Position numbers and translations under genes: made by a program. From positions 62,001 through 126,000 of the forward strand of contig NZ_JAABOK010000002.1 in the NCBI RefSeq assembly GCF_009928525.1: a DNA stretch of 64,000 bases, written 5' to 3'. Of this stretch, positions 16,418 to 24,914 are shown in pieces (within the stretch, counting starts at the first letter, position 1; the number at the start of each line of letters is the position of its first letter). A model generated the notes under the pieces. That model saw nothing but the letters and a program-made list of their open reading frames with translations. It was not told the DNA's origin and ran no database searches. This stretch comes from Chitinophaga solisilvae. Lineage in GTDB: Bacteria > Bacteroidota > Bacteroidia > Chitinophagales > Chitinophagaceae.

Positions 16418-17308
16418 TCAGCAATTTATTTCCGGTACCCAGCGGAAAGCCTCCCCGTCTGCCACTACCCGCCCGAACCCCGGCCACGGCAAATGATACC
16501 CGAATACCAGCTGCCCGGAAAGCGCCATCTGCCGGAGTACAGCAACGCGTACCTGCGCCGCCTGCATAAAATCAATATCAAAAACGGTTCCCCAGTCCGG
16601 ATGCCTGAATAGTACCTGGTCATCATGACAAATATCTCCCATGTGCATAAAACTTTTATCCTCCGACTGTATTTCAAACATATAATGTCCGGGCGTATGT
16701 CCTGCTGCTGCTACCGGTTTCAGAAAATCAAACAGGGGAGTGCTGCCGCTGAATAACTGCAGCCTGCTTTCGGTGGCTGTAAGGATAGTCCTGATCTCCT
16801 GCTGCATGGCAGACAGTACTGTCGTTGCTTCCTTACTCCGCGAAAAATCCGGCACTGCCGATTGCCAGAAAGTATACTCCTCGCAGGACAGATGAATCGT
16901 TGCTGCAGGAAACACCAGCTGCCTATCTGCCTGTACCAGCCCGCAGATATGGTCCGGGTGCGCATGCGTCAGCACAATATCCGTTACCTCCTGCGGCTGA
17001 ATACCGGCTGTCTGCAGGTTGGCCGTCAGCAGGCCACCGCTGTTATGGCCATTGCCGGCATCCATTAACACCGTCCGGTCACCGGAACGCAGCACCAGTA
17101 TATTATGCGGCAGCCTGAAATGCTCCGTCGTGTTGCGTATATTTGACAATGCGGAACGTGCAACGCCAGGTGCAAAGCATGCGTTGTCATACGGTACTTC
17201 CCCGTCATTTACAACGAGTATCTTCCGTGCGCCGCCATGATAAGTGAAGAAGGAAGCCTGTTGCGCTTCTGCTGAATGAATAATCATATCCTGATAATTT
17301 TTACGCAA
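16418..17308 (-). CDS. Metallo-beta-lactamase-fold hydrolase
   Basis: 296 residues; ATG at 17287 (eighth codon) is an alternative start. The zinc motif HAHPDH is at residues 115-120, with LMDAGNGHNS before it and later AAGHTPGHYMFEI and MGDICHD giving further metal ligands. The layout is that of cytosolic MBL-fold hydrolases such as N-acyl-homoserine-lactonase-like and related enzymes. The substrate cannot be told from sequence. It is divergent from an HxlR regulator across 68 bp containing an inverted repeat, so HxlR probably controls it. Confidence 0.82.
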   Translation of the reverse strand: MRKNYQDMIIHSAEAQQASFFTYHGGARKILVVNDGEVPYDNACFAPGVARSALSNIRNTTEHFRLPHNILVLRSGDRTVLMDAGNGHNSGGLLTANLQTAGIQPQEVTDIVLTHAHPDHICGLVQADRQLVFPAATIHLSCEEYTFWQSAVPDFSRSKEATTVLSAMQQEIRTILTATESRLQLFSGSTPLFDFLKPVAAAGHTPGHYMFEIQSEDKSFMHMGDICHDDQVLFRHPDWGTVFDIDFMQAAQVRVAVLRQMALSGQLVFGYHLPWPGFGRVVADGEAFRWVPEINC

Positions 17309-17322
17309 AGTTCCCCTTTGCT

Positions 17323-17347
17323 GTATGGTTAACAGGACAGACCATAC
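17323..17347. promoter_or_regulatory. Inverted repeat, candidate HxlR operator
   Basis: GTATGGT (17323-17329) and ACCATAC (17341-17347) form a 7-bp dyad with an 11-bp spacer between the divergent hydrolase and HxlR genes. HxlR-family dimers bind such dyads in their own promoter regions. It overlaps the likely promoters of both genes. Confidence 0.5.
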
Positions 17348-17376
17348 TTTTTGACTCAGGCTATAATTTCAGACCA

Positions 17377-17721
17377 ATGGCAAAGACAAGTGTTAGAAAG
17401 AACAAAGACTTTAATCCCACCAACTGTGCGGTGACGTTTTGTATGAATATCATCGGAGGAAAATGGAAGCCGGTCATTATACACCTGATCCGGAATAATA
17501 CCAACAGATACAGCCTGATGCTGAAAGCCATGCCGGAAGCCAGTAAACAGACCCTCACCAACCAGCTGCGGGAGCTGGAAGCCGACGGCGTTATTGAACG
17601 CATCGTTTTTGCGGAAGTACCTCCCCGCGTGGAATATAAAATAACTGCGTACGGCGGCAGCCTTCTGCCTATCATCGACGCTATGAGGGTCTGGGGCCGG
17701 AAACATATGCCGGGCGTGTAA
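17377..17721 (+). CDS. HxlR-family winged-helix transcriptional regulator
   Basis: 114 residues. HxlR features are NPTNCAVTFCMNIIGGKWKP, with the conserved N-terminal Cys17 that senses redox or electrophiles in several family members, a winged helix with SKQTLTNQLRELEADGVIER, the wing PPRVEYKITAYG, and a final helix MRVWGRKHM. The length is typical. It stands divergent to the MBL-fold hydrolase, and its stop is only 2 bp from the stop of the convergent RHS gene, so there is no room for a terminator between them. Confidence 0.88.
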   Translation: MAKTSVRKNKDFNPTNCAVTFCMNIIGGKWKPVIIHLIRNNTNRYSLMLKAMPEASKQTLTNQLRELEADGVIERIVFAEVPPRVEYKITAYGGSLLPIIDAMRVWGRKHMPGV

Positions 17722-17723
17722 TA

Positions 17724-20700
17724 TCAGGGATCCAGTTTCCGCCATAGCAACGGCTCCGGTTTGAATATATCTCCTGGAGAAGCATCCTGTGAGGAGCCGC
17801 CATAGTATCTTACCGGATTATTTCCATGTAAGAGGTACGGGCTCTGTAACTCCCTGCCTTGCTGAAATACCGGCTGATGCCACCTCCCAGTCTGCGGATC
17901 CATCATTCTTAACTGCGCTTCATAGAGATGCAGTCCTGTACTGTCTGCAAACTCGCCATGCTGGAATACCAGGCTATTGAATTTTCTGTTGTTTTCAGGA
18001 TACCGGGTGCCTTTCAGCGCATTGGTGCTGATGCCTTCCATGGTTAAGCCAAACGGGTAATAGTGCGTTACCTCCAGCAGCGGACCGGAAAGCAGCTGTA
18101 CGGCAATATTGTCGAAGTATACCGGCTGGTCGCTTTCATTGTCGGGATATACATACAGATAACCTGTCCGGGAGATAATCATCTTATCTGTTCCCAATAC
18201 CTGCAGCTGATCGGGGATCCGCTTCACCTGTCGTGTGCCGCTGCCCTCATCTATCATTTTAAGTCTGTCATCGAAGAGCGCAAAATTCAGCCCTGCTTTG
18301 ATGTACAGCGGACGGGCCATCTCCTGTTCCTTTCTCTTCATACTTTCATATGCTGCAGGTGTGATACCCATGGCAGCAGCATTGCCGGCGGCGGTAACCT
18401 GGTGAATATCTGTGGCGGCACTCCGGGAAGGGGCCTGCAAGGCACTATTCAGCAAACCGCTCAGCGGTGTCATTGCCTCCTGCTTCTTCCCGGCTATACT
18501 CTTGTAAAATGCGCTGGCACTGATCTGTACGGTATCTCCCGCCATCACCCGTAATACCAGCGACGGCCCTGTTTTCTTTTCCGTTGTCTTCGCCGGCAGT
18601 AACGCGATGAATTCATTTTTTACCTTGGCGCCATCTGCCGGATAGCCTGCAGGCTTAGGACTGCGTGCTGATACCACGTTGCTGAATAGCAATTCTTCTT
18701 TTGCGGCCTGCGCTGTTTCCATGGAAGCCAGGTATACCGTGGTATCTGTTTGTTCTGTCAGCACTATTCTGGTATTATCAAGATGATCTTTTTCAAAGTA
18801 ATCATAAAAATATCTGACCGGCTGACCAGCCTTTACTACCGACCGGATGCGGCCTTCTTCATGCGGAATGCTCTGCAGCGTATCGTTTACAAATTCCACT
18901 CCGTCTATATAATCTGTAATGGTTACCCTGCCGGTACCGGTATAATCAGTCACTTTTTTCCGGAGTTTATTACCCCGTGCGTCATAGGAGCTGGTAATAT
19001 AACCTTTGCCCCACAGGTAGAAAGAATCCGGAAGGTTCAGCCAGTTGTAACGCAGTATACTTGTCAGGCTGTTCATATCTGCCAGCTGATTGCCATTGTC
19101 GTCATAGGTATAATCCTGTGCGCCCGCTGTATTCAGCTCTTTAAAATCGCCGAGTATACTCAGCGGGTTATTCACATAGTCAGTAACCGCAAACAGTTTG
19201 TTGCTGTTGAGGATGTAGTCATATTTCAGGCTGTCAATTAATATGGAGGTAGTGCCGGAAAGCCCTTTCTGATTCATGGAAAGCATGTTCCCGTTAAGAT
19301 CATAGCGTAATCCGCTGACGGTATAATCTACCTGGTCATTGGTCCAGGCGGAACCGCCGGTATTCTGCTGGGAGAAGGCGGCGGCAGTGAGCCGGTTTAC
19401 TTCATCATAACTGAAATCATATTTACGGGGAATATTATCATTGGCGGAACGCCATACGGTGCCGGCGATATTGCCATTGTACTGCGGATGCGTATAATCT
19501 GCGCCGGTGATGACCGGCGTTGTGCTGTCGTAGCCCAGATCGAAACCGAAGTAGTAACTGTTGCCGGTGCTGACATATGCTTTATTTACGCTTTTCAGCC
19601 ATCCCCGGATGTTGTAGACATACTGCATACTGTCAAGGCTGCTGCCGAATGTTTTACATACCATCTGTCCGAGGTGATTACGGCGCAGGTGTACCAGGGT
19701 TTTAGGCAGCCCGGAATTATTCAGCTGTTTTAAAATGCGGAGCAGGTTACCGCCCCGGTCGTAATGATATACGGATAGTATCCGTAAGTCCGGTGTGGTA
19801 GTACTTTTCGGGTTGGTGTAATGATGGTAGGTACTCAGTATTTTCCCTTCCACATCGTACAGGGTGCTTTTGGTATCTGTGCCCTGGTTGATGTTATCTG
19901 CGATGGTTTGAATCAGCCGGCCTTTATCATCGTAATAATACGTGGTATACAGCAGGGTGGTGGTGTCCATTACCCTGGAATAACCATAGGTGAGCAGGCC
20001 GCTGACATGCCGGGAGTAAGTGGTGGCGGGATCCGGGGTCATGCTGTAACCATATTGCAGAAATCCCATGTCGGTGCTGTTGAAGGGTTTGGAGAGATTG
20101 GGATCCGGACTGTACTGTGTATAGATGTCGCCTTTTAAAGCGATAGTGGGTGTAAAATCAGGCAGCCGTTGCAGGAGCATGCCGGTAATGGTGTCTACAT
20201 AGTAATTATTTACCTGCGCCTGCATGGCGTAGCGGGAGGCGTTTTTAGTCTGCAGGGCTGTTCCGGAAGGGCGGCTCAGGTAATCATACAGCTGATAGAG
20301 CCAGTTGTTACGGGCAGTAAGATTGCCATCCCGGCTGAAAACCACGCGGTCGCGGGCATCGTAGGTGATTTCCCGGAGGCCTGTGCCGGGCAGCTTTTTC
20401 CTGATTACGCGGCCGCGTTCATCGTATTCATTGATGTAACATAATTCATCTTTTACAAATGGCAGGCTGTTGAAGGTATAATCGTTGTTGATAATCGCCT
20501 GTGTAGCTTTGGGCGGAATGATGTAACGGAGGCGGCTGAAATCATCATACACATAATAGGTATCCAGCCAGGCGCTGTCTGTTACCTGGCGTTGCAGCAC
20601 CTGCCGTTCTTCCTGGTCTTTGAAGATAATGTGCTGACGGCCATCGGGATCTGTGGTGACTATTTTATACAGTTCGCCGGGGAGATATACCGCCGCCTGC

Positions 20701-21284
20701 GGAACAGCGCCACTGTCGGCTGTAATGAGCCACCGCAGCACTTTATCTGCATTGGTATTTATAGCGTATACTGTTTTGGTGGTATGTCCGGTGCCTGGCT
20801 GCCAGGAGCTGCCGGCATAACCCTGCTCAGACATCCTGTTCAGCGGGGAGGCTTCCGGTACCTGCCGGATAATAGGGAAGCTGTCGTCGGGAACATCCGG
20901 CACCGTGGAATAGGCGGGTTCATAAAAGAATGCCTGGTCGTGAAATGCCGTTGGGCGCAGGAATCCCGTGCCGCCGTTCCAATCGGCAAAGGGCAGAAAG
21001 GTAGTAGTATTTCTTCCGAAATTATCAAAGTAAACCGGGGTGATAATATCATATGCGTCAGGGCTGGCTTGTACACGAATATGCTGCAGCGGGCGTCCCA
21101 GCCCATCGAGATAGATGACTGTTCTTTTGCGTTGCTCCGGAACGAGTGCATTTACGGCTGCCTGCGTGGTAACGCCGTTGGCGGTGATAACTGATTGCGC
21201 CACGAAATTACTGATAGTGGTTACCTGTCCGCTGGCGGTAGTTATGGCCAGTATCAGGCTGACAGTAAGTAGTAAGTACTTCAT
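17724..21284 (-). CDS. Secreted DUF6443/RHS-repeat protein
   Basis: 1186 residues with a signal peptide (MKYLLLTVSLILAITTASGQ). The N-terminal region has RKRTVIYLDGLGRPLQHIRV, typical of DUF6443. It is followed by many YD/RHS-type repeats (YDVEGKILSTYHHYTN, YDLNGNMLSMNQKG, YDDNGNQLADMNS, YDARGNKLRKKVTDY). The C-terminal core (YEAQLRMMDPQTGRW, SPYLLHGNNPVRYYGG) corresponds to the RHS core end but is degenerate, and only about 30 residues follow. No polymorphic toxin domain is visible. The substrate or partner is unknown. It is the second gene of a two-gene operon. Confidence 0.8.
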   Translation of the reverse strand: MKYLLLTVSLILAITTASGQVTTISNFVAQSVITANGVTTQAAVNALVPEQRKRTVIYLDGLGRPLQHIRVQASPDAYDIITPVYFDNFGRNTTTFLPFADWNGGTGFLRPTAFHDQAFFYEPAYSTVPDVPDDSFPIIRQVPEASPLNRMSEQGYAGSSWQPGTGHTTKTVYAINTNADKVLRWLITADSGAVPQAAVYLPGELYKIVTTDPDGRQHIIFKDQEERQVLQRQVTDSAWLDTYYVYDDFSRLRYIIPPKATQAIINNDYTFNSLPFVKDELCYINEYDERGRVIRKKLPGTGLREITYDARDRVVFSRDGNLTARNNWLYQLYDYLSRPSGTALQTKNASRYAMQAQVNNYYVDTITGMLLQRLPDFTPTIALKGDIYTQYSPDPNLSKPFNSTDMGFLQYGYSMTPDPATTYSRHVSGLLTYGYSRVMDTTTLLYTTYYYDDKGRLIQTIADNINQGTDTKSTLYDVEGKILSTYHHYTNPKSTTTPDLRILSVYHYDRGGNLLRILKQLNNSGLPKTLVHLRRNHLGQMVCKTFGSSLDSMQYVYNIRGWLKSVNKAYVSTGNSYYFGFDLGYDSTTPVITGADYTHPQYNGNIAGTVWRSANDNIPRKYDFSYDEVNRLTAAAFSQQNTGGSAWTNDQVDYTVSGLRYDLNGNMLSMNQKGLSGTTSILIDSLKYDYILNSNKLFAVTDYVNNPLSILGDFKELNTAGAQDYTYDDNGNQLADMNSLTSILRYNWLNLPDSFYLWGKGYITSSYDARGNKLRKKVTDYTGTGRVTITDYIDGVEFVNDTLQSIPHEEGRIRSVVKAGQPVRYFYDYFEKDHLDNTRIVLTEQTDTTVYLASMETAQAAKEELLFSNVVSARSPKPAGYPADGAKVKNEFIALLPAKTTEKKTGPSLVLRVMAGDTVQISASAFYKSIAGKKQEAMTPLSGLLNSALQAPSRSAATDIHQVTAAGNAAAMGITPAAYESMKRKEQEMARPLYIKAGLNFALFDDRLKMIDEGSGTRQVKRIPDQLQVLGTDKMIISRTGYLYVYPDNESDQPVYFDNIAVQLLSGPLLEVTHYYPFGLTMEGISTNALKGTRYPENNRKFNSLVFQHGEFADSTGLHLYEAQLRMMDPQTGRWHQPVFQQGRELQSPYLLHGNNPVRYYGGSSQDASPGDIFKPEPLLWRKLDP

Positions 21285-21294
21285 ACCGTTGGGT

Positions 21295-24200
21295 TTAATA
21301 TGAAAGGATACCTGCCTGTACAGGCTCGTCTACAGGCATGCCCGGACCATAATTGTACAGGAAATTTCTGCGGATGTTATTGCCGCCGTCGCGGATATTC
21401 AGTAACCTGTTTAATCCGTCGTATTCAGATATTTGGGTGCGGTTGTCCGGCGGATTGCTGCTGGTAGCGCCCACCAGTGGCTGATACGTGTAAGTGGTTA
21501 TATCAGCATAGGCGGAAACAAGCCGCAGCTCATCGGCAATGGCGTTGCTGCCGGCAAGTATAATATGGCCTGCCGCTGCGCCTATCAGGTTATACTGGTA
21601 ATAGGTCCAGCCGTTTCTGACCGGCCCCGTTACAGCAGGTGAATGAACGGTGGTGCCTTGTTTTACTACCACTGTTCCGGTGCGTAGCCAGAAAGATAGT
21701 GTCAGCGAGGCATTGAGGGTAGTTGCCGGTAACAGGATAACGCTGTTGAAAAACAGGTTCCCACTATGACTGCCGGTATAGGCAATGGTATCATTGATGG
21801 TGTAACCGATGAGCTGCGCGCCTGACCACGAAAGTCCTGCATCTTCAAAGCCTGCATAGCCTGCCGGGAGGTTGTTGCCGTTGGTGATTTCAGCCACCGG
21901 ATAACTGTTGTTATATCCCCATAGCCAGGTGCTCAGTATCCCTTTCTCTTTCCGCCGGGAGGCCAGTACACCGTTTTTATAGGTGAACCACCACCACGGT
22001 TTGTAGGAGGCGTCGGTGGTGAATACGCCTGCAGTCAGCGCAGACTCCTGGTAGCTGATAAGCGGCGTTTTTGTTTCTATCCGTGATACCTGAACGGGCA
22101 GCAGATCGGCGCCGTAACGCGTGATAACACCGCTGATAATACGTTTATCCGTTCCCGTTACCGTCTGCCGGTATTGATAGGATTCGACTTCCGCGCCTGG
22201 GATATATTTAAACAGCATCAGCGGAATGCCTGCATCATCGGGCCCTGCGGCCGAAGCGGCATAATCCGCGATATACTTCTTCCGGGTAACCAGCTGTTCG
22301 GAATTATTAGTAAAGGTGGTGATCACCGACGGATATATATGCAGCGGATTTTCATAACTGTAGAGGGTACCGTTTAACAGAAAATCTGTTGTCTGCTGAT
22401 CATATATTTTTTCTGTTTTGGTAGTAAGATATTTTCGTTGTGACAGAAATGAGTATCCCCCCGGAATCCATATTACCGGATAGGTACGGGTCTCTGCACA
22501 TCCTGCAGGCAGCCCCTGCTCCGGCGTGTAGGCGTTATAGATAGTGTCGCCGGAAGTGCCTGTTGTCAGGCACCATAGTATTTCATTGGTCTGCGACATC
22601 TCCGGCCATACCTGCACTGCCGGTACTGCCGTATCTTTTAGTACCGCATAGTAATATTGCTGTTCATTTAACAGCTTGCCCTGGCGGTTGTATATCTTTA
22701 CGGCAGACAGCGTACCGTTGGCTATATTTTCGTCTTTGCTGTCAAGAGTATCGGTCCGGTACGTATATACCGTTTTCCCCAACGTGTGCAGCCGGCTGCT
22801 GTCTGTCACGGTTTCTGTTACCTGCCTGTATCCGATGTGTCCACCCTGGAATACCGCTGCCGGAAAGTTTTCACCGGCGCTGACAGTAAAGCAGGCAGCT
22901 TCCTGCAGGTAATCGCCGGTGTGCGTATCTGTATCCCGGTTGCAGTAAGAGGAGATATACAGGTAGCCGGGAAACAGCGCATCCGTGCGGCCGCTGGTTT
23001 TACCGTTATCCTGGTTATAATTATATAAGCGGGTGCGTGCTGGCTTGTTACCGAGTGCATAATCTGTAATAGCAGTGACTCTGACGCCACCCAGTATATG
23101 TGTGGAATCATCATATTCATCCAGGGCAGTATGCAGGGCATAGTCATAGGTAGTAAATCCATTAGTGGGGTACACTATTTTACGGAGCAGTGCATAGGCA
23201 GAGCCGTTGAGATCCGGTTCCCGGTTAGCGTAACCGCCTATGAGCGTATCTTCGACGAGCACCGGAGGGGCAATGCTTACCGCCGGTAGCAGCGTGCTGT
23301 TCGTGGCTTTATTATAGAATCCCCAGTGGTCGATGCCTGTAGTGAACAGCTCCGGCATATCTGCATCCGTATAGTAATAAAAACGGTAAGGAGGCGGATC
23401 AGGAGTAGTGGTAGTGAGAGATACTTCCTGCAGGCTGTCCAGCCGTAACCTTTTGGGCATAAAGGTATTCGCGGCATTGGTGAAATAACTGTAGGCGGCG
23501 CGGAAGCGCTTTGCCAGTCTGTGATTGCCACCAATGGCATTGTAAACTGACAGCGAGTCCAGCTTCGGAATATCGGAGAACTCTGTATCCTCGCGGTTGC
23601 CGGAAGCATGGAGGGTTATGTAGGCTATGAGGCTGTCATCGCGTACCAGCGAAATCTGCTGCGGAAAATTGCGGGTACTGTAAGTGAATGGGCCTGCCGG
23701 CGCGTAGATCGCCGTATCTATAGTGTTGACAACCGAGCTGCTGCCGGTACTGTCGTACCGCAGGATAGTATTGAAAATCCAGGATACAGATCTGTTGTTG
23801 ATATGCCGGGCATCCAGCGGATGTGCTGCTGCAAGCTGATAGCTGAATAATATTTTTTCATGTCCATTGGCTGATGTGATGCTGGTAAGATACCAGCTGG
23901 AGATATAGTTATAACTGAGTACGGTGGCAGCATCCGGCAGCGTGTCTGCCGGTATCTCCATAAGGGTGGAGTCTACATCAGCAAAACGGTAGATATTTCC
24001 TTTATCATCTGTAACACTCATCTCAGCTCCGGAGCGGCTGATGCGCAGCATATTTTTTTCTTTCGTGATAATTTCTCCGGCAGGAGTGATAATAAATTTC
24101 CCGGAATAAGGTCCGAAGTTATAGCAGTACAGGTCGGGCTCCATTTCCTGTTCACCGTTCCTGAGCTGCCGCAGGGTATCCTGCAGTGCGAAGAAGTTGT

Positions 24201-24600
24201 CGCCGGATGGTAGTACGGACGTTCTGTAATGTTCGTCATCCGGTTTGCCCCGCACATATCTGGTGATGACACCGCCTGCATGCAGCGACCAGTGCTGTCC
24301 TGTCCAGGCGGGTGCTTCCTGCGGGCGGAAGCCACCGGCATGAAAGCGAAGCGACACGGGGAGTGTGAGGCTGTTGCCTTTTAATTCATACAAGGGTATT
24401 TTGATGTCAGGCGTACCGGAATAAAGGCCGGTCGGCATATTGACGTATTTGCCGAGCGCAGCGGCTTCCGGCGCGGGCGATGTGATCTGTACTGCGCGGA
24501 GTGCCGCCCGCGAAGCGGCGGTATACAGGGCGGAAGGTCCTTGCGCATGAACTGTCTGCATGCATACCAGCAGGCATAGTAATATGTGTGATGCTTTCAT
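21295..24600 (-). CDS. Secreted partner of the DUF6443/RHS protein
   Basis: 1101 residues from ATG 24600 (MKASHILLCLLVCMQTVHAQ, a signal peptide). The upstream in-frame ATG at 24639 gives an implausible extension. The N-terminus has LGKYVNMPTGLYSGTPDIKIPLY, common to Bacteroidota proteins encoded just before RHS genes. The C-terminus has YTYQPLVGATSSN and YDGLNRLLNIRDGGNNI, a single RHS-like unit. It may act with the downstream RHS protein as a secreted shell. The stop is 10 bp from the start of the downstream gene. The physiological role is unknown. Confidence 0.78.
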   Translation of the reverse strand: MKASHILLCLLVCMQTVHAQGPSALYTAASRAALRAVQITSPAPEAAALGKYVNMPTGLYSGTPDIKIPLYELKGNSLTLPVSLRFHAGGFRPQEAPAWTGQHWSLHAGGVITRYVRGKPDDEHYRTSVLPSGDNFFALQDTLRQLRNGEQEMEPDLYCYNFGPYSGKFIITPAGEIITKEKNMLRISRSGAEMSVTDDKGNIYRFADVDSTLMEIPADTLPDAATVLSYNYISSWYLTSITSANGHEKILFSYQLAAAHPLDARHINNRSVSWIFNTILRYDSTGSSSVVNTIDTAIYAPAGPFTYSTRNFPQQISLVRDDSLIAYITLHASGNREDTEFSDIPKLDSLSVYNAIGGNHRLAKRFRAAYSYFTNAANTFMPKRLRLDSLQEVSLTTTTPDPPPYRFYYYTDADMPELFTTGIDHWGFYNKATNSTLLPAVSIAPPVLVEDTLIGGYANREPDLNGSAYALLRKIVYPTNGFTTYDYALHTALDEYDDSTHILGGVRVTAITDYALGNKPARTRLYNYNQDNGKTSGRTDALFPGYLYISSYCNRDTDTHTGDYLQEAACFTVSAGENFPAAVFQGGHIGYRQVTETVTDSSRLHTLGKTVYTYRTDTLDSKDENIANGTLSAVKIYNRQGKLLNEQQYYYAVLKDTAVPAVQVWPEMSQTNEILWCLTTGTSGDTIYNAYTPEQGLPAGCAETRTYPVIWIPGGYSFLSQRKYLTTKTEKIYDQQTTDFLLNGTLYSYENPLHIYPSVITTFTNNSEQLVTRKKYIADYAASAAGPDDAGIPLMLFKYIPGAEVESYQYRQTVTGTDKRIISGVITRYGADLLPVQVSRIETKTPLISYQESALTAGVFTTDASYKPWWWFTYKNGVLASRRKEKGILSTWLWGYNNSYPVAEITNGNNLPAGYAGFEDAGLSWSGAQLIGYTINDTIAYTGSHSGNLFFNSVILLPATTLNASLTLSFWLRTGTVVVKQGTTVHSPAVTGPVRNGWTYYQYNLIGAAAGHIILAGSNAIADELRLVSAYADITTYTYQPLVGATSSNPPDNRTQISEYDGLNRLLNIRDGGNNIRRNFLYNYGPGMPVDEPVQAGILSY

Positions 24601-24914
24601 GGTACAGGGGTTTATGACCTGAAAGAAAAAATATAGCAAGTATAGGAGAGTCCGGTTACAGGTGGCAGATATCAGATTTGGTATCTTAATTTACAATCTT
24701 TGGCTGCAGGATGCTGACAGGTGGCATAATTCACTGATTTCGCCCTGTGAAAGGGGAAGGTATTTTTCAATAAAATTATCATGTTGGAAGAAAGGGATTT
24801 TCCCGAATCCGTAAAGATTTTTTCCGATATGATTAACTGCTCCTGTGGGAATGCATCAATTTTGCGGTGACATCCATCTTCATAAAATCATTCCTGGATG
24901 ACCACCTGCAATTT
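24601..24914. other. Intergenic region between divergent RHS operon and TonB receptor
   Basis: About 314 bp without a gene that I can support. It must hold the divergent promoters of the RHS operon and the TonB receptor. The sequence is AT-rich. I see no convincing paired -33/-7 Bacteroidota promoter (TTTG and TAnnTTTG) and no long dyad. Confidence 0.6.
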
